From: JAPLJU01 sp036725345
GTDB lineage: Bacteria > Desulfobacterota > Syntrophia > Syntrophales > UBA2192
DNA: 64,000 nucleotides
Reading direction: 5' to 3'
Assembly (NCBI GenBank): GCA_036725345.1
Contig: DAIMEJ010000016.1
Coordinates: 10,116-74,115, forward strand
Below the pieces are notes generated by a model. That model did not search any database. It was not told the DNA's origin and was given only the letters and a program-made list of their open reading frames with translations. Below are positions 1 to 8,135 of this stretch, one piece after another. Every line of letters starts with the position of its first letter. The first letter of the stretch is position 1. The position numbers and the translations under genes were made by a program.

Positions 1-2425
1 GCCCGGCCCCCTTGACCTTTGATTGATCCAACTGCTTGTACGCCTGCCAGAGGTTCTCAGATGTCAGAAGGTAGGGCGGCTTGGTTATCGCCTCAGCAAG
101 TTCCTTAATCTCAGCATAGGCCAAGTGCCTCTTGCCATAGGGTTTGCTGTAGATCATCTGAAGGGCAGTCAATTCATTTTTATTGTCCTCGATAAACTTC
201 TTGAATGTCTCAACCATGTGCTGTGCTTTTTCTTTTGCTTTTTCGTCAAAGCCAACAAATATGACATCGTCCTTGCTTACCGTATCAATGATCTGCTCAC
301 TTCGTTTTTTGATGTCAATGATGGTGTTCCGGAGTTTAGGATTATCGAAGGGAGTGCAGGCAATCTTAACGAGTTCATCGCCAGCCTTTTTAATCTGATC
401 CTCTGAAGGCGAGTCGGTATTATAGATTTCCTTGGCTTTCTCGACCTGTTTATCCGGATCTACGGCGTCGAGCAGGGTATTTATCATCTCCTTAAGAGAT
501 TTCCCGCCCGATATAGTCTGAATTTCTTTTTTGTCCTTGTCCTCTATCTCTCTATCCATCCTCGCAAGCCTCCCTGCAAGGGAGGTAAGAGTATCCTCAT
601 CCCTGTTTCCGAGGGCAACGGACTCGATGAGTTTATCAAATGGGATGGTTTTCTTCTTTTCAAGAGGTCTTGAGTCGGTCTTGTCAGTTTCGCAGACACC
701 AACCGCATCTACGATCATAAAAGAGGTCTTATTCTTGGCATCGGGGGTAACGGCGTTGAAATCGGTAGATGAGATGGTCCTCGTCCCTCGCCCTTTCATC
801 TGCTCAAAATAAACCCGGGATCTTACATCCCGCATGAAGATCAGGCATTCGAGGGGGCGGATGTCCGTCCCGGTCGAGATCATATCCACGGTAACGGCAA
901 TGCGAGGATAGTAGGAGTTCCTGAAACTGGCTATTAGATCCTCGGGCTTTTCCCCCATGGTTTTGTAAGTTATCTTTTTGCAGAACTCGTTTCCCTTGCC
1001 AAACTCTTCCCTTGCGATATGGACAATATCCTCGGCATGAGAATCATCCTTAGCAAAGATAAGGGTCTTGGGGACTTCTGTTCGCCCCGGGAAGATTTCG
1101 GTAGGAAGTTTATCCCTGAAAGTCCTTATGATCGTCCGGATTTGATCAGGGGAAACAACATCACGGTCAAGTTGGCTGCTATTGTATTCCAGATCTTCGT
1201 CCAGGAGATCCCACTTTGTCTGCCTCGTTAGTTTGCTCCGCTTGTCTATGTAATTCCCGGCCTCGACTGTGCTTCCTTCCTCGGTGATTTTCGTCTTGAT
1301 GCGATAGACATCGTAACCAACATTCACCCCATCGGCCACGGCCCTCTCGTGGCTGTATTCCATGACGAGATTCTGGTCGAAGAAACCAAGGGTTTGCTTT
1401 GATGGGGTGGCCGTGAGGCCGATTAGAAAGGCATCGAAGTATTCGAGCACCTGACGCCAGAGGTTGTATATGGAGCGATGGCATTCATCGGTCACGATAA
1501 AATCGAAAGTTTCTATGGGGATCTTGGGATTGTATGTGACTTCGACTGGCTTGCCGTCGGGAGAGATCTCGAAGGTTGAACCTTCTTCATTTTCCTCGAA
1601 AAACTCCGTTTCCCCCTTGAGCATGGAAAAGAGCCTCTGGATGGTTGTGATACAGACCCGACTGACAGGATCCAGAGTATTTGAGGTGAGGTGTTGGACA
1701 TTGTAGAGTTCTGTAAATTTCCGGCCGTCATCGGGGGTCACATATTGCTGAAACTCCATCCTTGTTTGACGCCCGAGGTTATTCCGGTCAACCAAGAACA
1801 GAATCCTTCTGGCGTTGGCGAATTTGATGAGCCGATAAGCAAATGTGACGGCGGTAAAGGTCTTTCCTGAACCCGTAGCCATCTGAATCAGGGCCCTCGG
1901 CCGTGTATCCGCAAACGATTTGTCGAGGTTTTGGACAGCCTCAATCTGACAATCTCTGAGGCTCGCTTTGATAAGGGGGGGCAGCACCTTCAGTTTATTG
2001 CGAAGGGTATTACTTTCGCCAAGCCATTCATGCAAGGTTTCGGGCTTGTGGAATGCAAATAAACGGCGTGAGCGATGTTCGATGTCCCGCAAATCCCGAA
2101 AATAGGTTTCTATACCTGTGCTCTCATAGGCAAAGGGGAGGGGTTTTTGGTAACATTGAAGGGTATCTGGAAGATTTTCGATGTAGCCCTTAGTCTGCTC
2201 CTCTACACCGCTTAGAGAAGTGCCGAACGGCTTTGCTTCAACAACACCGACAGCTTTCCGGTCCACATAGAGAAGATAGTCAGCAAAGCCTGATTTGAGA
2301 GGAAATTCACGAATCGCAACGCCAAGGGAAGCACCGAGATTCGCTTCTTTTCGGTCCTGAATCTGCCAACCTGCAAGCTCAAGCAGTTGATCAATTCTTT
2401 GCCGTGCCTTTTCCTCTGGCGTCAT
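1..2425 (-). CDS. hsdR: Type I restriction enzyme R subunit (HsdR), C-terminus cut by window edge
   Basis: One uninterrupted minus-strand frame from the ATG at 2425 to the left edge, about 808 codons, with no stop in the window. The N-terminus has a PD-(D/E)xK-type nuclease motif (D49, then E63-A-K65 followed by PF). A superfamily 2 helicase core follows: Walker A ATGSGKT (183-189), DECH (313-316), TATPS (338-342) and a later GRGTRT motif VI. In the family this subunit translocates DNA and cleaves unmethylated targets in complex with HsdM and HsdS, which are not in the window. It starts 28 bases after the Mrr-like gene, so the two probably share a transcript. The frame is intact and not a pseudogene as far as visible. 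Confidence 0.93.
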   Translation of the reverse strand, partial: MTPEEKARQRIDQLLELAGWQIQDRKEANLGASLGVAIREFPLKSGFADYLLYVDRKAVGVVEAKPFGTSLSGVEEQTKGYIENLPDTLQCYQKPLPFAYESTGIETYFRDLRDIEHRSRRLFAFHKPETLHEWLGESNTLRNKLKVLPPLIKASLRDCQIEAVQNLDKSFADTRPRALIQMATGSGKTFTAVTFAYRLIKFANARRILFLVDRNNLGRQTRMEFQQYVTPDDGRKFTELYNVQHLTSNTLDPVSRVCITTIQRLFSMLKGETEFFEENEEGSTFEISPDGKPVEVTYNPKIPIETFDFIVTDECHRSIYNLWRQVLEYFDAFLIGLTATPSKQTLGFFDQNLVMEYSHERAVADGVNVGYDVYRIKTKITEEGSTVEAGNYIDKRSKLTRQTKWDLLDEDLEYNSSQLDRDVVSPDQIRTIIRTFRDKLPTEIFPGRTEVPKTLIFAKDDSHAEDIVHIAREEFGKGNEFCKKITYKTMGEKPEDLIASFRNSYYPRIAVTVDMISTGTDIRPLECLIFMRDVRSRVYFEQMKGRGTRTISSTDFNAVTPDAKNKTSFMIVDAVGVCETDKTDSRPLEKKKTIPFDKLIESVALGNRDEDTLTSLAGRLARMDREIEDKDKKEIQTISGGKSLKEMINTLLDAVDPDKQVEKAKEIYNTDSPSEDQIKKAGDELVKIACTPFDNPKLRNTIIDIKKRSEQIIDTVSKDDVIFVGFDEKAKEKAQHMVETFKKFIEDNKNELTALQMIYSKPYGKRHLAYAEIKELAEAITKPPYLLTSENLWQAYKQLDQSKVKGAG

Positions 2426-2453
2426 AATCTAATAGCTTGTTGTTACCCGGTGT

Positions 2454-3494
2454 TCAGGTTTCTTCTTCCTGCAGAGCAATCGACCAGATCCTTTTGAGCG
2501 ACAATTCCGCTTTCAAATCCTCATCCAAACGGTCATAGTTATTTAATAATTCACCTATGATAGTTGACTGATCCCAGAGACGAACCCGAAAGAATTGAGT
2601 TGGAATTTCTTTATCGATAGATGTTTTAAAGCCGCTCCAGGAGACGAATAGTCCTTGATCAGCTTGCACATTTTGCATCGAACCAATTAACTGATTCATT
2701 GTCGGCAAATCCACCGGTGTATTTCCTGATTTAACTTGCACACAAATCCTTGGCTTGCCGAAACCCAATGGACCAGGAGCGGCAAGTATATCAATGCCCT
2801 TATCGGGCCCCTCTGGGCTACGATATGTTGTGTATCCTTGTGCCTTCAAAATCGCCTCGACTAACCGGGTCATCTCATGACCTTTAAATTTTCGTGTTAT
2901 AAGTTTCGCTATTTGGTCTTTAGCGAGCAGTTCCAAATCAAGTTGACCTTCTTCTACCTCGACGGGTCCATCTTTTTGCTTCGGCACATAAGTATCTTTA
3001 ACTGTCCAATTATTTTTCGCCATTCGTCTGATACGAGCTTCGGCATCATTTCGCTTTATTTGGCATATCGTCATGAACGCTCCAAATGAATACAATACGT
3101 CTTGATCAAAATTTACTCGTGGTATATCGGTTGCAAACCATTTTACATCATGGAAGTGATAATAAGGATCCTCGGCATCAGCATCGAATTTATATGGCCC
3201 AATTATTTCTGCTATATGAATTGCTGGCTTCATTTTACTTAGTAAAACAACCCAATCGCCTTCCTTCATTTCGTGGACAAATGGCCATAACTGATTAGTC
3301 CAATTTTTTAGAGTGTTGATTTTTTCACCGCTATATAACTCAACTTGTCGGATCATATTTAATAACTCTTCTCGATTTTTTGTCTTTCCTACATCCGATG
3401 AAAGATCATCCCATGTTGCATAGATTCTGTTGTCATCGAGAAACTTCTTTTCATACTCTCCATGCTTGCCAGCTCTTACCATCCAAAGTGCCAT
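2454..3494 (-). CDS. Mrr-like restriction endonuclease
   Basis: A 346-residue protein. The C-terminal half has the Mrr catalytic core: an acidic helix near 207-213, then GPDKGIDI (D235) and CVQVKSG (Q253, K255), the D...QxK form of the PD-(D/E)xK fold. The first 170 residues are a separate domain with several tryptophans (LWPF, GDWVVLL) resembling the N-terminal sensor region of other Mrr/EVE-type restriction proteins; this is a guess from composition. Mrr-family enzymes usually cut modified DNA (Type IV). It is the first gene of a two-gene run ending in hsdR, which suggests a combined defence operon. The base composition is AT-richer than the core genome. Confidence 0.85.
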   Translation of the reverse strand: MALWMVRAGKHGEYEKKFLDDNRIYATWDDLSSDVGKTKNREELLNMIRQVELYSGEKINTLKNWTNQLWPFVHEMKEGDWVVLLSKMKPAIHIAEIIGPYKFDADAEDPYYHFHDVKWFATDIPRVNFDQDVLYSFGAFMTICQIKRNDAEARIRRMAKNNWTVKDTYVPKQKDGPVEVEEGQLDLELLAKDQIAKLITRKFKGHEMTRLVEAILKAQGYTTYRSPEGPDKGIDILAAPGPLGFGKPRICVQVKSGNTPVDLPTMNQLIGSMQNVQADQGLFVSWSGFKTSIDKEIPTQFFRVRLWDQSTIIGELLNNYDRLDEDLKAELSLKRIWSIALQEEET

Positions 3495-3536
3495 ACTTAT
3501 TCCCTCTCATAGTGAGATAAAATATAAAAAAACAAA

Positions 3537-3563
3537 ACCCCGACCTCTTTTGAGAAATGGGGT
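3537..3563 (-). terminator. Hairpin with T-run on the minus strand
   Basis: ACCCC (3537-3541) and GGGGT (3559-3563) pair, with an inner CTC/GAG stem and a TTTT loop. Read on the minus strand the hairpin is followed by a T-rich tract. It sits just upstream of the Mrr-like gene, where it could act as an attenuator or block read-in. The stem has an internal loop, so support is weak. Confidence 0.3.
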
Positions 3564-3740
3564 CTTTGCGATTAACCCACGGCACTTCCCTCCCTTTGAA
3601 TTCTTCGCCGTGACTTTGTGGTTATTTAAACCTGCATTCGCTAAATACGAAATATTCCTAAAATAATCAAGAATTTATTGATTTTTTGTTGGTCATCAAT
3701 ATAAGGATTATTGAATTAAAGATAATAACGACGGGAGTGA

Positions 3741-4670
3741 ATGATGAACAAACTTCAATCTTTCATCCAGAGTATATTCCTCGATTATGTGAATGCTCCG
3801 TTCCAAGACAATCCACGATCGTTCTATGACTGGAATAAAAAAATATTCACAACACTCTCAGGACATCATATCGATGGGTTCGATGAGCCAACGGTTGAAA
3901 GGTATTTGACAGTTGCTCGACTGACTACGGACATGGTTGCGGAAAAACTTGTTAAAAGCGGCAAAGACTCATTCAAAATAAAATTCGATAATGGGGATCC
4001 GGATTGTCAGCAGGTTGCCCGTGATATCAAACGAACCCTTAAGAAGAAAGCATTCAAAAATCCGAAAGTCATAAAAGCCATAGAAGATATATATGCGGCG
4101 GCATTCAGGGCGGCCTATGGTTTTATTGATTATAAGAAGCCTTGCTACCTGAGCCATGGAAGAAAATTCTTTCTTGATAAGCCCGAACTATTTGAGGGGT
4201 CCAACAGACTGAAGTGTTATGAATGCGACCAAATCATATTCAAAAAAATATTAGAAGATGTCATTGGGGGAATGGATTATGAACTAATTGATCACTTCGA
4301 ATCATTCATGTTTATGATGAACAACTGCATCCGGACAAGAGTCGAGACTCTCATTGGCGAATCCACTGATAAAGGAAATGTGCCCTCCTCTTTAGGGCGT
4401 ATGTACTATCCGTCATTCGATTTAACTTTTGACAACAGACATGACTATGATCCTCTCAGGAAATTTATAATCAGCGTCAACACACACAGCCTCTGTGAGT
4501 TCCTGCTTCATAACGACCGTGGGAAAATCAAGAGGTGCCCATATTGCGGCACATTCTTTATTGCGAGGGATAAGAAGAAGATTCACTGCTACGCAAAAGA
4601 ATGCGAGAAGACCTACCAGCGATTGAAGAAGCAAAAACAGAGAGAGGAGGAACCGGAGTATTACAAATAG
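3741..4670 (+). CDS. Protein with C-terminal CGNR-like zinc finger
   Basis: A 309-residue protein of unknown function. The C-terminus has a zinc-binding motif with C266, C269, C283 and C288 followed by a lysine-rich tail, the layout of CGNR-type zinc fingers, which are thought to bind nucleic acid. A second CxxC at about 159-162 may belong to another metal site. The first 250 residues match no family I recognise. The start is ATG-ATG preceded by GGGAG. The gene stands alone between the divergent restriction operon and a terminator, is AT-rich, and probably belongs to the same island. A regulatory or toxin-related role is possible but unproven. Confidence 0.7.
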   Translation: MMNKLQSFIQSIFLDYVNAPFQDNPRSFYDWNKKIFTTLSGHHIDGFDEPTVERYLTVARLTTDMVAEKLVKSGKDSFKIKFDNGDPDCQQVARDIKRTLKKKAFKNPKVIKAIEDIYAAAFRAAYGFIDYKKPCYLSHGRKFFLDKPELFEGSNRLKCYECDQIIFKKILEDVIGGMDYELIDHFESFMFMMNNCIRTRVETLIGESTDKGNVPSSLGRMYYPSFDLTFDNRHDYDPLRKFIISVNTHSLCEFLLHNDRGKIKRCPYCGTFFIARDKKKIHCYAKECEKTYQRLKKQKQREEEPEYYK

Positions 4671-4782
4671 TCTAGAAAACACTGTCCCTTGAATTTGAGG
4701 TGTCCCTTAAAGTTTGGGAGACGTAACATATTGTAAAGACTAAGCATTTATTGCCCATATATCGTAAACGGGTTAAAATTCA

Positions 4783-4819
4783 ACCACCAGAAACAGAACA
4801 GTTACTGGTGGTTTTTTAT
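4783..4819 (+). terminator. Rho-independent terminator
   Basis: An 8-bp perfect stem, ACCACCAG (4783-4790) with CTGGTGGT (4805-4812), and a 14-base loop are followed by TTTTTATTTT. It separates the zinc-finger gene from the cysteine-rich gene that starts 20 bases later, so it could also act as an attenuator for the downstream genes. Confidence 0.75.
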
Positions 4820-4839
4820 TTTCATCCCGAGGAGGACTG

Positions 4840-5256
4840 ATGACGACTAGGGTCAACAGACAAAGTTCAGGTGGGTTCAGGACAACCAAGAGAGTGACCC
4901 CCAAGCAGACCCTCCACGAATACTGCCACTATTGTATTCGGGACAGGCGGGATTCCGAAGTCGAGCAATGCGGCGGCGGTCTCGTGATTGTCACCGGACG
5001 ACCGTGCCCGTTCTACTTGTACCGCATGGGCAAGCGGAGACCACCCATGAAGGTCTTCAGGCAGTTCTGTTTAGAATGCATGGGCGGGAGTGCCCAGTTC
5101 GTCCGGGAATGTGGAAGTACGAACTGTCCGTTGCATCCCTACAGGTTCGGGAAGAACCCCTCACGGGAAGGAGTCGGCGGAGGACGAAAAAAGGGGTTTG
5201 GGATGGGTCAAAGTAATGTCCCCAAAACCCCGCTGAGTGGGGGTTACGGGGCCTAG
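4840..5256 (+). CDS. Cysteine-rich protein with duplicated zinc-binding motif
   Basis: A 138-residue basic protein preceded by GAGGAGG. It has two copies of one motif. Copy 1 has C29, C32, C44 and C56 followed by P and YRMGK. Copy 2 has C77, C80, C91 and C96 followed by P and YRFGK. Each is C-x2-C-xn-C-xn-CP-x3-YRxGK, which suggests two zinc-bound modules from an internal duplication. Proteins with the second module occur in phage-like elements, but no function is known to me. The C-terminal 35 residues are glycine-rich and probably disordered. It lies in a same-strand run leading to the integrase. Confidence 0.7.
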   Translation: MTTRVNRQSSGGFRTTKRVTPKQTLHEYCHYCIRDRRDSEVEQCGGGLVIVTGRPCPFYLYRMGKRRPPMKVFRQFCLECMGGSAQFVRECGSTNCPLHPYRFGKNPSREGVGGGRKKGFGMGQSNVPKTPLSGGYGA

Positions 5257-5294
5257 GATCAATTTTTATGAAGGGGGTAGGGGTAAGGTAGCCG

Positions 5295-5864
5295 ATGAGT
5301 GATCAGGGGGGCTTTTCAGTCGAAAAAAGTGAGTTTCGTGAAGTCAGTCCTACTTTGGGACAAGGATCGCCCATGGAGCGGGTAGCGAACAATCGTGATC
5401 CCCGTTTGTTGGGTTCTGGCAAACCCGGTGGGGGAAGGAGGAGAGGTAGGAGGAATAAGGAGAATAACAAACTGCCTCCATTCGTGCCATTAACTTGGGA
5501 CATGCTGAACCACCAAGCATATAAGGATTTGCCCCCATCCGCTGCCAAGGCGTTGCCGTACTTTCTCGGCAAGGTGAGGTTAAGCCCTAACGATCCTCAA
5601 AGATACGAGAGCGAGTTCGACTTCACCTATCCTGAGGCTCGTAAGTATGGATTCGCCGAGGGGACATTTTCTAACATCATTAATCACCTCGTGGAACACG
5701 GCTTCATTGACCTCGCATACAAGGGAGGGTTGAGAGGAGACAGCAGGAGCAAGAGCCTTTTCACACTTTCAGAGAGGTGGAGGAAATATGGAACAGAGGA
5801 ATTTGTACAGGTCAATCGAAAATCAATCATACCCAGAAAGAACGCAACTAACTCCAAAATGTGA
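5295..5864 (+). CDS. Predicted winged-helix DNA-binding protein of the mobile element
   Basis: A 189-residue protein. After a low-complexity, arginine- and glycine-rich N-terminus (about 1-60), residues about 65-165 look like a winged-helix fold: LTWDMLN, a helix around SAAKALPYF, the FAEGTFSNIINHLVEHGFI recognition-helix-like stretch, then SLFTLSERW. Replication-initiation and partner proteins of small integrative elements often look like this, but the assignment is inference. Its last codons carry the first copy of a repeat that recurs downstream (5855-5974), so it may bind those sites. An alternative start lies at the internal Met at residue 27. Confidence 0.6.
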   Translation: MSDQGGFSVEKSEFREVSPTLGQGSPMERVANNRDPRLLGSGKPGGGRRRGRRNKENNKLPPFVPLTWDMLNHQAYKDLPPSAAKALPYFLGKVRLSPNDPQRYESEFDFTYPEARKYGFAEGTFSNIINHLVEHGFIDLAYKGGLRGDSRSKSLFTLSERWRKYGTEEFVQVNRKSIIPRKNATNSKM

Positions 5865-5974
5865 GACCTATAACTTCAATTTTGGAAATAGAAGGGCCTT
5901 TTCGGGCCGGTGGAGTTCACATTTTGAAGTTGTAGGGGCGCATTTCAGGGACGGGCCCATCTCACATTTTGAAG
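5855..5974. repeat. Cluster of CTCACATTTTGAAG-type repeats
   Basis: CAAAATGTGAG (5855-5865, inverted), ACTTCAATTTTGG (5873-5885, inverted and degenerate), TTCACATTTTGAAG (5916-5929) and CTCACATTTTGAAG (5961-5974). The direct copies are 45 bases apart. The layout resembles iterons or operator sites of an integrative element. No gene is convincing between 5865 and 6076. Confidence 0.5.
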
Positions 5975-6076
5975 AGTATTCTATATATTGCCATAGGGGT
6001 ACCCCCACAAATAACCATCTCATTGGGGGATGGGTTAACCGAAACCAATAGCAAAAGAATAAGGAGGATAACCAAC

Positions 6077-6337
6077 ATGCAGTCTGTGGAAAAACAGTCA
6101 ATAACTGAAGCAATGAGAAAAACGAGGTTAATAAAAACGGCCACACTCGGGATCCTTGGTAATTTACACTCACGTTTGGATTGCGGTGGAGAGTGTTCGT
6201 ATTGTGTTGGCCTCGACATGGACATCCTGATGGAAGAGTTTACGAACTTGGAATTCCTTCTGGCGAAACTGCGAGGGCCGCAAGAGGAAGGTGACACCGA
6301 AGGTGGTTGCCCATTTTGGGAGCCTAAGGATGAGTAA
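6077..6337 (+). CDS. Small hypothetical protein of the mobile element
   Basis: An 86-residue protein. The ATG at 6077 is chosen because AAGGAGG lies 9 bases upstream; the frame remains open further upstream but without such a site. It is mostly helical in appearance with a CGGECSYC cluster in the middle (CxxxCxxC) that could bind a metal. I recognise no family. It lies between the repeat cluster and the excisionase gene, all on the same strand. Confidence 0.55.
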   Translation: MQSVEKQSITEAMRKTRLIKTATLGILGNLHSRLDCGGECSYCVGLDMDILMEEFTNLEFLLAKLRGPQEEGDTEGGCPFWEPKDE

Positions 6338-6352
6338 CTGATTAACCATCAA

Positions 6353-6387
6353 CCCCCCTGGCGGGTCACTCCAGACCCGCTGGGGGG
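6353..6387. other. Strong GC-rich hairpin between hypothetical gene and xis
   Basis: CCCCCC-TG-GCGGGTC pairs with GACCCGC-T-GGGGGG across a 6-base loop. No T-run follows on either strand, so it is not a classical terminator. It may be an attenuator, an RNA-stability element or a protein-binding site just before the excisionase gene. Confidence 0.45.
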
Positions 6388-6440
6388 ATCCCAACTGAGG
6401 CCGGCTGAAAATATGGTTATACAGCACTCGGGGAGAGGGC

Positions 6441-6680
6441 ATGAGTAAAGGGCCACAGAGGGCACAGGGGACTACGGATTCTCTGTACAAACGGATGTAC
6501 TCGATCAAGGAGGCCGCCATTTACCTTGGCCTGTCGGAGTACACCGTCCGCTCCCTGATCTGGTCGGGTGAGTTACCCTACATGAAGATCGACGGAGGAC
6601 GGAAGCAACTCTTGGACATCCGTGACCTAGATGCCTACATCGACCGGCATAAGTCCTGCCACCTGAGTGGAGCGATCTGA
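6441..6680 (+). CDS. xis: Excisionase-family DNA-binding protein
   Basis: A 79-residue MerR-like helix-turn-helix protein. Residues about 19-70 show the excisionase-family pattern: YSIKEAAIYLGLSEYTVRSLI, then GELPYMKIDGGRKQLLDIRDLDAYI. Such proteins bend attachment-site DNA and direct the integrase towards excision, or act as regulators. GGGGAGAG precedes the ATG. It ends one base into the next gene, so translation is coupled. The integrase two genes downstream supports a role in recombination direction. Confidence 0.8.
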   Translation: MSKGPQRAQGTTDSLYKRMYSIKEAAIYLGLSEYTVRSLIWSGELPYMKIDGGRKQLLDIRDLDAYIDRHKSCHLSGAI

Positions 6681-6991
6681 TGAGTCACGAATACGCTCAT
6701 AATACGAAATTTACGGCCTTATCCCTTCGTGCAATATATACTTTGTATTTAGCACAAATATATTGTATGCTCCCTTTCATGATGGGGAATCGCCTGAAAG
6801 ACATCATGAACAGGGAGAAGGTAACCCCCTACCGGGTCTGCAAAGACCTCGGGATCGACCACGGCAATTTTTGGAGGTTCATGCACGGCTACGAAAGCCT
6901 TTCCCTCAAGAAGTTCCTACAGGTCGTCGGTTACCTCGGCTATGACATCAAGTTTGTCAAGCGAAGACGCTCCCGGAAAGGAAGTGAATAA
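6680..6991 (+). CDS. Small XRE-like helix-turn-helix regulator
   Basis: A 103-residue reading frame. The last 70 residues carry a helix-turn-helix like those of XRE/Cro proteins (GNRLKDIMNREKVTPYRVCK, then GIDHGNFWRFMHGYESLSLKKF) and a basic tail. The start at 6680 overlaps the xis stop by one base and has GGAG 6-7 bases upstream. An alternative start at 6779 would give a 70-residue protein of usual family length and leave the AT-rich palindromes as its promoter, but that start has no clear ribosome site. It probably controls the element's integration genes. Confidence 0.6.
   Translation: MSHEYAHNTKFTALSLRAIYTLYLAQIYCMLPFMMGNRLKDIMNREKVTPYRVCKDLGIDHGNFWRFMHGYESLSLKKFLQVVGYLGYDIKFVKRRRSRKGSE
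6729..6765. promoter_or_regulatory. AT-rich palindromic operator-like region
   Basis: CAATATAT (6732-6739) and ATATATTG (6758-6765) form an inverted repeat, GTGC/GCAC (6729-6732 and 6752-6755) another, and ATAC-TTT-GTAT (6738-6748) lies inside. This very AT-rich block lies within the 5' part of the small HTH gene and could be an operator for that regulator and a promoter for the integrase. Confidence 0.35.
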
Positions 6992-6992
6992 A

Positions 6993-8102
6993 ATGGGATG
7001 TGTTTACAGGCGAAAGGATTCTAAGTATTTGTGGATCAAGTATTCTAAACATGGAAGAGTCTACAGCGAGTCAAGTGGAAGTCCTCTCAAGGTGGTGGCC
7101 GAACAGTTGCTTCGGCGTCGTGAGGGTGAGATCGCCCATGGAAAACTCCCTGGCGTATGTTTCGAACGTGTGAAGTTTGATGAGCTCGTGGGGGACTATC
7201 TCACGGATTACCGAATTAACAAAAAGAAGAGTGTCGAGAAAGCGGAACGATGTGTACGGTATCTTCGTGATGCGTTCGGTGGAATGAAGGTTCCCGAAAT
7301 TACAACACCGGTCATCAAGAAATACATCGAGAAGCGTCTCGACGAGGGTAAATCTAATGCGACAGTCAACAGAGAACTCGCCGCCCTCAAGAGGATATTC
7401 AATCTTGCCGCTCGATCAACTCCTCCAAGGGTTGCTTACGTTCCTTACATCCCGATGCTGAAAGAGAATAACATTCGGAAAGGATTCTTTGAGCACGAGC
7501 AATATCAGAGTCTAATGCGAACTTTGCCTGAGCATCTCAGACCCGTTGTTACATTTGCATACCTAACGGGTTGGAGAAAGCAGGAGATCCTCTCGCTGAA
7601 ATGGGATCAAGTGGATCTTCAGGAGGGTATAGTAAGGCTGGAACCGGGGGAAACGAAGAACGATGAAGGCCGGACGCTTTACCTCGAACCACAGCTATAT
7701 AAGTTGCTTAAGGGTCTTCAAAGTAAGAGGGCCTTCGGTTGTTCCTATGTCTTCTTGAAGGACGGGAAAGGCATGAACGATCTGAGGAAGTCGTGGGATG
7801 CGGCATGTAAAAAGGCGGGAATTCCCGGGATGCTATTCCATGATCTCAGGCGGACTGCCGTCCGAAACATGGTTCGAGCAGGCATCCCTGAGAGGGTCGC
7901 CATGGCCGTATCGGGCCACAAGACAAGGGCCGTTTTTGACCGCTACAACATAGTATCCAAGGAGGACCTGAAGGAAGCGGCCTTAAAACGGCAAAAATTC
8001 GTCGAGATGCAAGGCTCGCAGCTACGTTTTGGCTACGTTCGGCCTAAAACCAGTGCAAAAGAGAGGGGTCGCAAGTCGCATTTGAGACTCGTAACCCCCT
8101 GA
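6993..8102 (+). CDS. int: Tyrosine recombinase / phage-type integrase
   Basis: 369 residues from the ATG at 6993, chosen for GGAAAGGAAG upstream and a typical integrase N-terminus (MGCVYRRK, beta-strand arm-binding domain). A SAM-like core-binding domain spans about residues 55-140. The catalytic domain has all expected residues: R in TGWRKQEIL, K in GETKNDEG, H-x-x-R in FHDLRRTA, H in SGHKT and the nucleophile Y in FDRYNI. It cuts and rejoins DNA at att sites. The gene ends 7 bases before the 3' end of tRNA-Leu, the likely attachment site. The 3' part is basic (KERGRKSHLR). Confidence 0.95.
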   Translation: MGCVYRRKDSKYLWIKYSKHGRVYSESSGSPLKVVAEQLLRRREGEIAHGKLPGVCFERVKFDELVGDYLTDYRINKKKSVEKAERCVRYLRDAFGGMKVPEITTPVIKKYIEKRLDEGKSNATVNRELAALKRIFNLAARSTPPRVAYVPYIPMLKENNIRKGFFEHEQYQSLMRTLPEHLRPVVTFAYLTGWRKQEILSLKWDQVDLQEGIVRLEPGETKNDEGRTLYLEPQLYKLLKGLQSKRAFGCSYVFLKDGKGMNDLRKSWDAACKKAGIPGMLFHDLRRTAVRNMVRAGIPERVAMAVSGHKTRAVFDRYNIVSKEDLKEAALKRQKFVEMQGSQLRFGYVRPKTSAKERGRKSHLRLVTP

Positions 8103-8135
8103 TTTTCCCTGGTGCCGGAGGACGGAGTCGAACCG
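8103..8135. other. Probable attachment site (attR/attL) of the integrative element
   Basis: The 3' end of tRNA-Leu (8110-8135 contains the T-arm and acceptor end) lies next to the integrase stop. Elements of this class recombine in the tRNA 3' half and recreate it on one side. No second copy of TGGTGCCGGAGGACGGAG was seen in 1-8100, so the other end is probably left of the window. Confidence 0.5.

Noticed and set aside
23..812. Plus-strand frames at 23-406 and 531-812
   Set aside because: They lie opposite hsdR and have no ribosome site or known domain.
1..2425. Possible frameshifted or broken hsdR, since only short closed minus-strand frames appear here
   Set aside because: Reading the minus strand from 2425 gives one open frame to the window edge with all helicase motifs; it lacks a stop only because the gene leaves the window.
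5788..6051. An 87-codon plus-strand frame across the repeat cluster
   Set aside because: It overlaps the end of the winged-helix gene and reads through the repeats, with unprotein-like composition.
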